DNA of 64,000 bases from Tubiluchus corallicola (lineage: Eukaryota; Priapulida; Priapulimorpha; Priapulimorphida; Tubiluchidae): assembly GCA_030141605.1 (NCBI GenBank), contig JAQGDQ010000286.1, positions 191,501 through 255,500 on the forward strand. Reading direction: 5' to 3'. A model generated the notes under the pieces. It was not told the origin of the DNA. It was given only the letters and a program-made list of their open reading frames with translations, and did not search any database. The translations under genes were made by a program, and so were the position numbers. This document shows, piece after piece, positions 13,401 through 28,400 of the stretch; positions within the stretch are counted from its first letter, which is position 1, and each line of letters opens with the position of its first letter.

Positions 13401-16400
13401 TACTAATACAGAAGCGTACCAGTATATTTACAAATCAACTATTCGACTTTTCATGGAGTAATGCAGTAACATCTGGGCTGATGCCTCATCTTGTTCACCT
13501 TAACCTACTTGACAGATTGCAAAAAGCGTATTGCATCGTATCAATCTAGTTAGGGGTCAAACCCAAGTCCCTTGCTCATCGAAAGTTAGTTGCTATGTTA
13601 AGCCTTTTCTGTCCCTACTTCTTTAGATGATGTTCTCAAGACCTCTTGCCACTGGCTCTTAGATGCTGACTGTTAGTTCGAAGTACTCGCTTTTCTGTTG
13701 CTTCTCATAGGCGTACCTTGGACATTACTACATGTGGAATAACTGCTTAAAATCGAGTTTCGTCCCCTGGGGCTTCTTATCTGTGGAGTCCTCTACCAGA
13801 AAATTATTTCCCCGAAAACTACAACCTCGCTTGATTCAAGAAGAACATCAGCTCTTCTCTTCTATCGCCTGTACAGTAGCTACACAAATTCTATTTTTTG
13901 AACATATTTTTTGGACATCTTCTCCTCTTTATTGTAACGATGTAGCCTCTTACCGTAATGGCTTTCAGCCTCATTTAGGGCGATTTATATAAAAATAATG
14001 CTAATGAGGTAGTGTAAAGTCGCAAAACACATAAAAAAAACCGTGAAAGTACTAAAATGTGGTAAAGTTGGATATACCTGCACAGTTAACCAAACTGGCT
14101 TAGGTAATAAAGGGCACAATAAGCTCAACACAATATCAGTCAATACTTTTCAACTTAGATTCATAGGGAAAAATATAAATGACTAAAACGATGAGTATAT
14201 CAACAAAGCACAGGGCCAGCCCTAGGTAGTTTGACTCCTTAGGCAAAAGTACTTTGGCGTTGGCGCCCGCTAGGCAAAAGTGACGCCGCCTTCTTAAAGG
14301 CAACCCCTTCCCCATGGTCCCATTTGAAACTGAATTATGTTATATATAATGAAGTATAATAGTACCTGTGTGTTAAGTTATACATGTGCTATACTGTGCT
14401 AATTAACTCAAGTTAATTGTCTACCTACAGCTGCTTTGTGATGATTTCATTTGAAATAGAATTTATGAAACCACTGTACGCAGACAGCCTCCTAAAGCAA
14501 GCAAAATTTCTTCAATTTCTGTTGCACGTACTTATTATACACACTCTTGGCTTAAATTTCCACACAGTCCTTTCATTAAAAAATTTTGATATAGTAATTC
14601 TTCTTTTTCACGTACGTCTATTTCACTAGTTTCATCACCTTCGCTAGCTGCAACTCTGGTTTGGTAGCAAATATTTCATTAGCGAATCTGTTCGAAACGT
14701 TTTCTGCTTTTCATTTCCTATATTATCCTGCTGAAGGCCTCGATTCTTATAGGTCTATCAGCTAAAATTAGATAAATGCTATTGCAAGAAAGTTTTTTTA
14801 TTACGGAAGGAGTCGTTTGACTAGAAAATAATGCAAGTAGTTCGTGTTATTTAATTAAAGTGTTGTGCACTTAAGCAGTACACATACACTGTAGTTAATG
14901 CTTCAGCCAAAGTTAAAAATTAATGACTTAAAGGACAAGAAAAGGGGTACCTGAAGTAGGTTTCAGAAAAATCGCCTTAAAAATTATATTACTTTATAGC
15001 AATTTTATGTGTATATCTTACTCGCACTGAAAGGAATTTTAGTGTAATTTCATTTTAAATCTCCCGCAATACTGTTCCGATGTCGCCATTACATAACGTC
15101 ATGTACCAAACGTAAATCAAGGGAAGAAAAGGCAATGTTAAACTATGTCTCAAAAGACTTTCCGTGCAAATCTATGTTACTTAGCTTTTTGCTTACCTGC
15201 TAAAAAGACTCATGTAACTAGAAAAGAAAATTATTAATTATTTAAAATGTTTTCACCAATTGGTAAAATGTCGCTGACTCACCCTCCAGGGTGCACCACT
15301 CACTAACCAAAAAACGTATTTTAATCTTATTGACAAGATACAGTCATTTTAAATTTTATTTAGTTAGTGACTTTTGCCCTACAAATGCTCTAATTATTTT
15401 TTCAAACTTTACAAAATGTCATCTGAACTTGTTTCAAATGACCTGTCGTGAAAATGGCTGCGTCTAACGGTCATCGCGGGAGTTTAAATTTACAAGTTAT
15501 ATACAGCGTGACTGCCGATTGAAGTCCTGCACGCAAAAAGGCAGTACGTCAGTGATATAAAATTTCAAAACGAATTTTTTAAGCTTTATGTTTATGAAGG
15601 GTTTTCTTGTGCTTTAAGAACTCGGCGTCCGCCAAAATTTGGCGCCCTAGGCAACTGCCTAGTTCGCCTAGCGGTAGTGCCGGCCCTGACAAAGCTATAT
15701 TCACACTGCGATTGACTATGACTCAGCGCACTGATTTTCTAAATATTAATAAACATGTTTTCAAAACATCAGCAATCAGCTGTTGATCTGAACCATGACC
15801 AGATTTTGCAAAAACATATTTGACTATCTGAAAAAAGGCACAAAGCCGCGCGTGCGTTGACCTTAAACTATTAATGGCAGCAGTAATGTCTACATAAGAT
15901 AAGACCGAACTAATATGCTTAATCTTATCAGGGTAAAATAAATAAATACACTACAGGAATAACGACAACAGTAACACAATGACGTGGTTAGTATGGTAAG
16001 CATAATGGAGCTGAAGCACCACTTCAGCTCGTCTGTTCAGACGTGGCTTCCTTCCACTGTTATGCTGTTACTGCCTGTTAGTGCTCAGTAAATTCCAGCA
16101 ATGCACTAATTTCAAAAGATTAGAACACGTTAAACACCAACCAACCAGGTCAGTAGAGCAGCCTGTACTAGGGAGCAACAAAAAGTGGTGAGAGACTGAG
16201 AGCGATGGTTAAGCGATACAGATTCTGATGGTTTCACATTAGTAAGCTTGACAGGTAGTAACAATGGAGTTCATCGACCTTATCTTTGGAAAGTTTACTG
16301 TATAAGGAAATTCACAGATATCATAGCGCCGTATTTATATAGGGCTTTACAGATATTTTTGGTACCATACACTTCTAGTCTTGTAACTCTTCCTGATCTC

Positions 16401-19400
16401 TCGTTTAGTCAGTTTAAAAAAATAACGAAATGATTGCTACAATTTTTTGCTTTGAACCAAGGACATCTTAACTAATCACTCAACTAAATTTTAGCTCAAC
16501 TGGGTAAATACTTTTAGAGTTGAAAAAAGCGTGAAGGACAAGGTGCGTGAGTGAATGAATGAAGGAATCGCCAGATTTTTTCTATAACCTAAGCTAACCC
16601 TCGGGGAATGTATACAATACTAATTGTATGACAGCACAAGATTTCTTGGTTCAACTACTACACAGTAGCTAGTAGCATATTATAGTCACATCAAGGCAAA
16701 ACAAATTTGCGGTTTCAGTAAGTTGTGGGTGGTAGCTGGTAAGCTTTTCAGCTACTTAACTTATTAGGAAGAGCAACCTACAATGCAGACGATGTTGTTT
16801 TTTCCGTTGTCAAGGACAAACCAATATATATCACGCTTTCTATAGCTATACAAACTAATACCTTACATCCAGCAAACAGAAACTAGTCCGGAATGCGAAG
16901 CATTGGATTAATCGCTTATTGAGTTTTTCTGCCTAACTGCCTCGGTAAGTCACTTGGAACAGCATTTTCAGTTGTCACAGAATTTGCTTTTCGTAAAAAT
17001 TTAGAATACGGAGTAACTATATTGTGACGTCACAATATAAAAACCAGTTAAAAAACTTAAGATAAGATAAGATGCTTATTCAGGATAATCTTGAATGAGC
17101 AGAAGCTCTCTGACAACAAGATCCTGATTGGTGCTCTGCAAGTATTTTAAAAATTTAAAAACATGAATACATTTAATAAACAATAATAAAATTTCGCAAA
17201 GATATACAATATACAAAAAACTACGCAAGTACTGGATCTAATACAAGATATTGTGATGCCACGATATTACATAAACATTTTAAAATGAATGAGATGCGCA
17301 ACATGACACAATAGACCTCTTTATAGAGTTACTGTAAAAGCGAGTAAAAAAGTATTTAGCTGATTCTCTAGTTGGCCAGAAATGAAAAAGAGAAAAGTGC
17401 AAAAATCTGGACCCATCTGCTTCTGGTAAAACGTAAATTAGGATCTATTTGCTGGAAAAAGGAAAGTATGCAAAGGAAAAGCGTAAATTAATCCTAGTTT
17501 GACTGAGACAGTCAATGTACGTACATCAGCCCCTAGATTCATAAAAAACTTCAAACGCGAGCAGACTTATGCTTGTTTGTTGTAAGAACGATAAAAACAC
17601 ATCTACAGCTGGTATCACTGAACAAATAGTTCCGATGGTATCAAGTTCTAAACTATCTGTAAACAACTGGCAAATTTAACAGATCTTAAGATGCATATAG
17701 AGTTAAAAGTGTAAAATCTTCGTAAGCAATCCTCTCCTTAAAGTCTGGATACATGTAATTTGAAGCAGCAAAACTACTTGCCAGGCAAATAAACGGCAAA
17801 AACAAAATTTAAAGGAAAACAGGGTGATTTTTCATATCATTCCGCATTTTGAAGCAAGGTGAAGAGTATACATTTTAACATCTATAATAATACCAAAAGC
17901 GCTTCTGATAATTAAATTATAGGTTGAAAAGTTAATTAATGGGAGGGGGCGAGTGATGACATCACAACTGAAAATAATTTTCAACAGCGCAAACGTTCCA
18001 TGAGCACGCACGTGTTTGCATAAGCGAAAACTGCTAAGCACAGTGTTGCTGTACTACAGTCAGTGTGATATTCAAAAACGTGGCAAATTTAAAATTTTTA
18101 AAAGTTTCAAGTTTATCACTGTAATCACGCATGAGCTCTGGAACGTGTGTATTACGTCACAACCGAACACCGTCAGATCTGAACTGAGAGGTGCAAGACC
18201 TGCTTCTTTTGCAATGCATTTCGGAGATAGAGTAGCTAGTGCCCATCTAACTACCAAATGGCCAAATGCATGTAACAGCAAAGAACTATAAGCGCAAACA
18301 CGAAATTGCATTCTTGTGATAACAATTCTTTCACGTTAATCATTCTAAAAAAATAGCATGTTCTCTTTCAATATTTTATGGAGTGATAGATTGCTTCAGC
18401 TATAGTTTAAGATAGGGTACACTTTCCCTGTTACAAAACTCTCCAGACCTACTAATATAATAATATTAAAATGAGATAATAATTTCTTTTGTAAAACTAT
18501 TGCTAAACTCAAATGTGGAGTAATCTTGTATTGTTCGTAAGACAAGTACAGATTTATCAAATGTCAACGTTATGCTGTCTGATTGCCGCTATTCCTCTAA
18601 CTGTTCATTCTCCTTAGAAAGTTTTTGTAAACTTATATGTCACAACTACATGAAGTTTAAAGATTTCAATCAGAAAACTGCAAAATTGGCTATCGTGTCA
18701 TCTTTTATTGTTTTTAAACCCAAAAACGAACCAGAGTGGGCAGATCCAATCTTTTTAGTTCTGCAAATGTTTTAGTCCTGTTTTACAATTTAATTTTGAC
18801 TATATTATCACTGCAATAATTTTAGGCAATATACAACTTTTTATAATATCGAAATCAACTTATAACAATGTATTGCGTTATTTTATCATGAAATTTGATC
18901 TCAATTCTGCACTTTTTAATCTACATTGCACCAGTCTTTAAGACTAGTATACATCTTCTGTTCATATATTTATATACTGCTTGTCAGATTACGTGTAGTG
19001 TGTGTGTTACAGTGTACATTTGTTTTTGTGTGTGTAATTCCTGCTTTTGGACTAAAAGTCCAACTAATGGAATGTATTTCTTTTATTTATAACAACTAAA
19101 ATGATATTATACTACTAGATGACAGATTACAAAATTTAATGACCAACTGTGAAACAATACAGCTAAAGCTTATTAGATTAGCCAAACCATGAAAAAGCTC
19201 AGATGGCATGGTATATTATAAGCTACTTACTTTTGATAAGAGGCATCGCTTTTCTGATAAGCTGATGAGTAAATTTGGTGAGGAGGACACTACGAACGGC
19301 TTCAGCTTGTTCATTGTCCACCTGACCCTCAGCTTCCAGTTTTTCCACAATAACATCTGCAGAAAGAAATGATAAAAATGAAACAACTTTTTAACCAAAT

Positions 19401-22400
19401 GTTAAAGAATGATATTTTAATCTCTCAAAAACCCCGGTAGTAGGGACAGTACGTAAGATTCTTTATAGGAAGGCAGCTGTTAGGGTCTACTCTAACTTTC
19501 AAACTAATATTCTCTACACGGGATATCTTGTTACTTTTTCAAATCGTTATTGTTATATCTGTAGTTTTTAGCGCGAGTTTTTCACGTATTGTTCATTTTC
19601 ATGTTTTACGTGTGATACTAATACGTAACTGAACTACATGTGTATGTAGATTTGAATAAATAAATAAATAAATAATGATGATGATGATGTTAATGATAAT
19701 GATAGCTATAATTTGTATTTCTCCTCATTAAATACTGAGTAAACGACAATTTATGTATAAATTGGCAGTTTAGTTAACATCTCAAAAATCTTGTAGAAGA
19801 GAGATAACTTGAGTAACCCATCATCACAAATATTTCTTTCAAAAAGAGTGTACGACATATAAGCAATTATACTTTTAGTCTGGGATTATAAATAATAACT
19901 TGCATTTTACCTATGTTCAACAGAGGGACATAGACTTTCACCCTAAAAGAATTAAAACTTACACTGACATGTTTACCAAAAATATGAGGAAAATAACATG
20001 TCTGTCTTTCTCTACCATCGTCTAAAAATTTGCTAACAGTACTTTATGAAAAACTTTGATTAACTTTGCTCAAAACAACCAAAAAATAAGGAACATGTTA
20101 TTAATGATATACTGCAACATTGCCGTAGCATTGCAATACTAAATAACATGAAACATTTGACGTTTTTAGTAATCGAGTGACAACAAAATGGTTCGTGAAG
20201 CGGATTAAGTTAGGGTAAGGGTTAGGGAATTTAAATTGTGAAGAATTGTTAACTCCAATTCCCATTTTGATATACAGTACTTGAATTATTTTTGAAGATG
20301 CTCTTATTAAGCGATATGAAATTAGAACAGGATTGTTACTAAAAGTGTAATAATATTTAGTGCATTTGAAATTGTGTTTCAACGTTGTCAGCCAACGATA
20401 GTTTAAAAAGTTGTCTGGGCAAATTTTTCAGTGTAAAATGTTTGACAAACGACTTTACACTACAATGAATTTGGTATCAGAAATGGAGAGAGTCCCCCGA
20501 GAAGCAATAAAAGGAAGCTCTCAAGACGCACAGTGACATTAAATGTATGATATAGGTACGTTTAATGGGTGGTCATTATTTACACATACGAATGGTAGAT
20601 AGGAAAGCTTTTCAGTCGTAAATGACGTTAACTGGTTATTGAGAAAGCACGCGTATAAATGTGAAAATTCAAGACGTGTGAAGCAAGTGCCAACGTAAAT
20701 GACGTCACGGGGGGGGGGAGCGTAGCGTAGATACGTATGAACCGCTGCATCAGGTGATTCGAACCAGCAAACTTAACAGCGTTTAAGTAGAAATTTATTA
20801 TTTTTTATAACATATATAGGTTGCCACAACTCCTGATTTGGCCCGGAGTGTCCTGAAATTCGTATTTGGTCGGATTTTTGAAAAATTCTGAAATCTCCTG
20901 ATTTCGGCCACCACGTTGACATCTTGCATGCTATTAAACCGTTCCATAAGGCTAAGCTAAAGACAGCGAAATCTTTGCTAAATTAAATAGTAAACTTATT
21001 AAATTAAATAGTAAACGGTTACATGTCTTCCATTTAATGCACAATGCAAGTATTCTTCCGGTTTAGCTTTAATTCACTTAACGTAAATCATCTATCTCCA
21101 GAAATCTCAAAAACCTAAGAAATGCAGTGGGAAAGGGGAAGAACTCCAAAAAATGCTGCACACTGCTTACATTTTTGTAAATTTTAGGGTTTTAGGAATT
21201 TTTAGAGTCTCAAGAAATTTGTACTACTTTGTGGTTTAAATTTCTTTATTTTTGTTTCTCAAAAATGCCTCATAAAACGTCTAAAATACAGAGGGCGCCG
21301 TCACCCCTGGATCTTAACTCCTGATTTCGGTTCGTGACGAGGTGGCAACCCTAAAAAGTGTGCCTGTACCTAACAAATAAAGACTAAAGCAACCACTCAT
21401 TTAATAAATAGTTCATCCTATAAAGTGTCGTTTTGAGAAACCATGAACTATAAAAATCTTGAAAAAAGAAAGTTTCGTTAATATCCATCATCAGCTAAAA
21501 TCGTAGATAAATAATTAGCATAGTAATCAAACTGTCATACAATTTAGTTAAATTAACTCCCATAACTAACTAGACGTAAAACAAACAGCACCACCTCAGC
21601 ATTACAGCAATAACCACTCTACTGAAAAATTAATTTCAATGTAATAACGTATCAATAATAGCAAGTAATATCAATTTTTCTTAACTACGTGCTTTTGCAT
21701 TTGGTTATAAAACAAAAAAGATGTTCAGATATGTGCACATTTTGCCGCCCTAACACCGATTATAAACGATGTAAACCAATTGATGTCTGTAGCATCAAGA
21801 AGCCACACACATTGGTTTCACTGATTCACACTAAACTAAGCACTAGGAAATGGTATTGTCTCTGTCTTCAACGCATGAAAGTTCGTTGGACTAACCGGAT
21901 AAACCGCACTGCCAACTATTCCTATGAGCATTCTTGTCATTATAAATGTGAACCTCATAAATGTAAATGTAACGCAGCTCTGAAATTAGGTTTTGGGTAA
22001 AAGCTCTTATAAATATCCTCGCAAATTTTCGCAAACCATGGGAAACCCGCTTCAGTAGAGAAAGTAATTATTTGTTTGTTATTATAAAATTTTCGTTTTG
22101 GCTTGTAAAGCAGCCCGAAAGCTTTGCAGCACGCCCAAGCTCAAGACCCAGTGTGCATGTATAAACCTTCATTTAAAAACGCGCCTAGCTTTAAAATGTT
22201 AGTTTTAACTTCTAATATCACCTCAGCAAATTTTGTGAGTAATCGGCTAGTTATATTTATAAAAAGTTTAAAAAGCATTTTTCCATAAAATGTAAGTATA
22301 AAATGTAAATATATCAGTCATTTGATTAAAATAAACAATATATGGGAAAAAAACTTGCATTACAATTACTCTAACTAAATCTTAATAGCTTCAAGATGCA

Positions 22401-25400
22401 ATCGTTCGTCTTGGCGCTAAAAATTTTTGATGAAATAAATTTCAGACACTTAATGCCGCATGGCTAACATTTAACTTAATAAATGCATGTTTATTCTTTA
22501 CATTTGTGCAAGGAATTCCCGTTTACTTAATTACAGCGCTGTCGTTAAAAATGTTTTGAGTTTAGTATAACCATGGTTCATTTACAGTCAACATGAAAAA
22601 TAGCACCATACAGCACGACTGATTATTTTAAAACTCCCACTTCCCTACGCACGCCTTCTCGAGCCTGGGAGACTTTGCTGACACCGGATATAAACCAAGC
22701 TATATCCTCTTTAATAGCGTCTTGAATGTCAGACTGCCCTTACTTAAGAGTTTAACTAGAGGAGACTAGCAGGTCGCGCAAAAACTTTTACTAGAGGTAT
22801 TTTTTCCAGGCGACCTACATAAACTAGAAGGTCATTCAAAAAGCGTGCCAAATCATCAACTTATGCATCTAAATATAGGAATTTTTCTTTTACATAATTT
22901 AAACAAGTCCAGCGAAAAGTACTCCTAAGGGCGTGACGTAAACATGAAAATTTCAATTATACAAGGAAGGAAAGTCAATTAACGTTTGCTTATACTTAAG
23001 AAATTCAAAATTTCTGATACACTTTTCAGTCAAAGTTATAACATAAATTATAACGTAACGGACTTTTTTATACAATTCGTAAATAACAATCCAGCATTCA
23101 ATTGTTGGCTGTGGCAGGACTGTAACCTAGCTCATTATTAAGGCTAAGCCTCTGATACACTGAACCATAAGAGTTACAATGTGAATATATACATCCTTCC
23201 TAAGTAAACGGACAGGATCAATATGGTGAATGAAACTTCTCAGACCGAGTATTTAACTCGTGCGGAGACCAAGCATGTACTAAAAGCCTCAATGTTACTT
23301 AACATCGGGCGCTAAGCGCATATCGTGACTACTTGATCACCACCTCTCCCAAAGTGGTTAGAATTACTGTAAAAGCTGCAAGTTAGTTCAAGCCTGACTC
23401 TTAGAACAGAGTGACTCTTAGAATGATAATGATGGGACGGCCATCTTAATGAAATCTGTCATTTCAGCTATGAAACCTAATTCCATCTCGATAATAATTG
23501 CACACTTCTGTTATAGAGCAAATATACTAATATTCTATTCCAAAAATTCCATTTACTTAATATCAATGACATTAATAAACTTAAAAATGTCTGTTTTGTA
23601 TACAAATTCTTGAATAATCTTAATATTCATAATATTTTTAACAATTTTTTATTTATAATAAAAAACAAGCCAAAGCGCAAAACTACACAGGCAAACAACT
23701 TCCATGCTACCAAGTGGAAAACCAATATTTTAAAATATTTTAATAAATATAACGGCACCATTGAATGGAACAATATTACATGACATAAAAAAATGTTAGG
23801 AATGTGAAACACCTGAAGACCAAAATGAAAATGTTTTTACTTAGTTTTTATTAAGTTGTGATTTTAGTTTGAGCATAATATTGTATTGCAATTGTCATGT
23901 TTTTATATTCGTCATTTTAGTTTTATATTAATACTTTATATGATGCTTTTTAATTAGGTCGCATTTTACTCTTTTTATTGGTCAACTAACAAAAAATAAA
24001 TATGTTTCTGCAGCATAAACAAATGAATAAGACTTTAACATCTCCCATAACAATATATAGGAACGTTTTTTGTTGTTATTGATGTTGATCTAAAACAATG
24101 AGCTACAATTATTTTGAGTAGTACAAGATTTCATTGATCAATTGCAATCTGATATTTAGTTGTTGCTCTATTATAGTGACCACTCCTTAATTCCTCCTTA
24201 CTAACCCCTTTTTAAATCCTGCTCTAGCATTCACTTCAATTCAAATTAATATTACGGTAACTAAGACCATATAAAATACAAATACAGTACTAAAATGAAA
24301 TAAAATACAATGAAATAAAAATACAAGATTACGTAAATACAGGGTTAGTAAATTAAGAGCTAAGTAAATTTCAGAAACTAATTACGTGTGTAATTATTCA
24401 TTCTATTTGACAAAAAAGCAAGAGTTGACAAAAACAGTTATAATACCATTGACTGTGAGCAGCAATGACCTGTTGCGAATGCTATAACACGATCTTCTAC
24501 GAATCTAACTAAAATGGGGGTAGAGATAGGCTTACACACATGCCAGAAGCACTGCAGTAGTACTTTAAAAAGAGTTTTCTGATACCATTGTTGTATGCAA
24601 TATGCAGTCTATCCTGAATTGATTCATTGTAATTATTTTAGAGTGTTTTTACTCACAAATCACCCAAGCTTTGCTTTCAGACTGATTTGCGACCCAGTGG
24701 CATGTTGTGAATAAGATTTAAAATTATTATTATTATTAATAAGCGAACTCGTTAAAATTCTTAGATTCTAATGGCATCTTGTCTTTAGACAATTATATAG
24801 TGTATATATGTGTAATATTATGTAATACTTAAGTAATACCGGTGTTGTGTCAAAGTAAAAGTAATCTTAGACTTTAAATAGCAGAATTTCTTATGACCGG
24901 CACTTGCCAAAAGGATTTTGTGAAATTGTGTTACTGTGAAGTACTAGATTCAAGGTGAAGCGCAGACAGGAAAGGTCAGTTGCCAATCTAGACATCGAAT
25001 TTGGTAAACAAGAACTACACCAAGTATAAACCTAACTATGCATTCTATGAATTCTTGCATTAAAATTAAGTAAAAAGAAAGACTGGCACAACTTCGGGCA
25101 ATTCATATTCCACATATTTAACACAAGTCGTTTAATTTGCTGCTTTCATCAATTATTTCCATAACTATAAATTCAATGCACGTAAACTAAGTAGCACCAG
25201 TGTGCCGTTTTGATGGCACCTGAGGCCCTCCAAAAGTTTAAGTGTAGAACTCACACCTATACATTACAGTCTTAGCCTAGGCCCAAAAATATGTGAGAAA
25301 ATATCTTAATAAAAAATTACACGTTCTCGAAGGAAGGTTGGGCCCCCAGGGACCATGGGCTCTCCCAATTGAGGATACGAGGGGCTCTGAGTAGTACAAA

Positions 25401-28400
25401 CACGAACAAACTATTTCCTGCTCGTAAACTTTTCCGTTGAAAAATTAATTAATTTTTAATTTTTCCGTGCAGTGTACTAGTTTGTAATCCATATAGCAGT
25501 TCTAAACACAATAATTTATGATGCCATTATCTTCCTAACAGCATCTCTCAGCCGAGAAATTGCTACTTTATTTTGTCGGTTATGATATTTTTATGCTCAG
25601 TTTTTACTGTGCAGCATTTCTGAGACGAGCTGCTATAATACTCTCGAAGACTAGAACAAAATTTTACCAGCCGACTGAGCCGAGGTAGCAGATGACTGAT
25701 GCATCAGATTTTAATCAAGGAGCGAAAAGGGTTTTGCTACATTAACAGCACTTAAAATTAAATGTGCTTAATTATCAGTGTATGAGTTAAAAATCTTGTG
25801 TATTAGTTCCTAATATTTGGCTTTCCTAAAATAAGCCAGATTCTGGCAAAGCTATTGAAATGTCAGGGTCAGGGTAAGAAGTCATAATGAATATGAAATG
25901 CTGAATCCCATCTTCGAAAATTGGGTAAATTTACAATTCGAAATTATTACAGGAAACTGGTGTTTTACAATGTTATCTTTTGAGGTCTTGAACTCTGAAA
26001 AAGACGCAGCTTGTAATTTTTGCTAATGTAGAGAAAGGCCGACTGAACAAATACTTAAACTCAAATAAATCAATTGCCAGCTTAAGCATTTGAGAATGCT
26101 GTTGCTGGGCTGAAATATTCTGCCCTCTGGGTGATATTAGTTTATTGTATTAAAAAGCTGCACACATACGCTGCCATAATGCTACCCAAGTCGTAGGAGT
26201 TTCGCAATAAACTACACTGTACGAAATGTAAACGCTACACACTTAACATGGTTTTTAGAGTGTAACACTTTTAAGATACTTTAACATGTTTACAGCTATA
26301 CAGGTATTTTACAAATAATATCATTTGCGCATTTTAATGACAAGTGCTTCTTATCAGTCAAAATTTTGGTGATAAATTTCGTTTTCAGCCAAGACATGAA
26401 ATTAGGGCGTCCCACTTACAAAGCAAATGCTGCTAATTTTTCATTAGAACTGCAAAACAGAAGTACCTTCACATTCGTTAAATGAAAAATGGCCTTTAAC
26501 TGTTTCCAAAATAGTAGTTTTTCGCAACACCATGAACCCGGGACACTCGTTTAAGGTAACAAACAAATCAAGAGAAAGAGAGAGAGGGAGGGGAAAATGG
26601 AGATGGAGAAGGAGAAGGGAGATGGAGAAATAAATAAATAAATCTTTTATATTACATTATGTTTACATAACGTAAATCCCTCTAAGTGCAGGGTAATCTG
26701 ACAAAAAATAAATCACAACAGAATAAAAACTTTACAAACAATGTCAAAAACGTATCACATCTGAATTGTGAGGTAATGTTAGTAAATCGTGGGTGCAGTT
26801 TTGCGTAAAAAACTGTATTAGGAAAATCACTGATAGGACGGTAGTATATGTAAAATTAGCTATGAACGTGAGGGAGTATGTACAAGGAGGGATGATAAAT
26901 TTGTGAATGGCAGCTTTAAAACGGGTGTGCAAACAAGTTAAATAATAAATTTATGTTGATTTACATTCTAAATAATGTGCACAATTATTTGGACTATATT
27001 GACTAAACGCTCAACATAGTGATAAGATTACGATCTACTACATAGATCTAGGCATCATTAATAAACGAGCATGTTTTTGGTAATCCACTCATTTTCAATT
27101 TCAACAAATATATTGCAGGCATTCTTGTCTCTGAAACGACAAATGATCTTTAAATCCAGACTTGGAATTGCAGTCTGCATGCATGCTCGTAGATCATTTC
27201 GCACAAGAGGGCAACTAAATGGTTAGGTGTTTGGTCGTCTGTACTACACTTGCATTGTTGGTATCAAGGGAGAGAAAGAGAGAGAGAGAGAGAGGAAGAG
27301 AGATGAGAGAGAGGGAGAGAGAACAAGATTCAGATGTGCTATATTTGCACTACGAACAAAACAGGCAGACGCAACCCAGTTATTGATTCATTACACCCAG
27401 TTTGACCATTTCTATATGTGCATAAATAGCAAGACAAAGTATCACATAAGGCAAATACAACATTACAGATTAAATAGACCATCGCTACATTAAGAAATAC
27501 ATGCACTTATGAGACACATGTAAAATCCAATCTATATATGCAATCTTCACTTATTAAGCGGCCATACTTCTCTTTTGCTTACAAATATGATGTATATGCT
27601 GCATATTTATTTGCAGATTATTCCAACTATTTACCGTTTGCCTAGAGGTTAAAACACCTGTACATAAATTGTACTGCACCTAATGAACATATCGATAACT
27701 CGATGTTTTCTTTGTTCTACTGCACAGTGTCACATTTACTGTAAGAGAATGATTTACGGGATCTAGAAAGTCTAAGCTTTGCTATAAAACGAGGATAAAT
27801 GTCCAGCACTGGAACGCCACAAAGGAAATAGACGGCAGTATTTCATGATATTTCAAGCTAGCCAGCCGCTTTCAACGTTTTCCTAGCTTAGACTTGTCTG
27901 AACCGTTGTAAATGTTTGCCCTTGAGAATCGAAGCTTATAAATAACAGGAAAATGATGAAGGTTGAGTACGTTTTGATGTCTTCATTCCCTCCCTTGATG
28001 ACCAAGCATGGAATATTCCTCATGCTGAATATGAAGCCAGGTATTTCACAAATGCCATGGTGCAAAACATCCACTGTACATCATCCAGGAATGAAAATGT
28101 CACTGACTTGCGATACAGTTATTCTGCCTGCTACTGTCTTTTTGCAATTCGTAATCTTATTTATCAATGTCACAGCCGATCTTTTTCTTTAAACGAAAAG
28201 TGATATGTCTTGTGCTGGCGGGCAATTGGGTTTTTCAGAATTTGGTCAAAACAGGCCAGCAGCAATTTCAAGAAAACTTTTTCTAGTTGAGGGTGCAGCT
28301 AAAGTTAGCTTATGAAAATAAACGCCATTGATTCATTGTTTAATAACAGTTACCTATTACTGTTAGGGGTGAGCATTCTCTACCAGAATACGAATTCGAA

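Larger units (their letters stand above)
12624..19230. other. SLC4 intron 4
   Basis: 6.6 kb intron with a CR1-like LINE relic (about 13495-13860), a 1.48-kb hAT-type element (14211-15688) and a long palindrome with a CRE core (17018-17039). The remainder is AT-rich with no recognisable feature. Confidence 0.65.

Noticed and set aside
20208-20228. TTAGGG-like telomere repeats
   Set aside because: Only two or three broken units; too short to call an interstitial telomere.
21689-22000. 103-codon Cys-rich frame that could be a secreted peptide
   Set aside because: No signal peptide, no regular Cys spacing and no recognisable family; inside an SLC4 intron.
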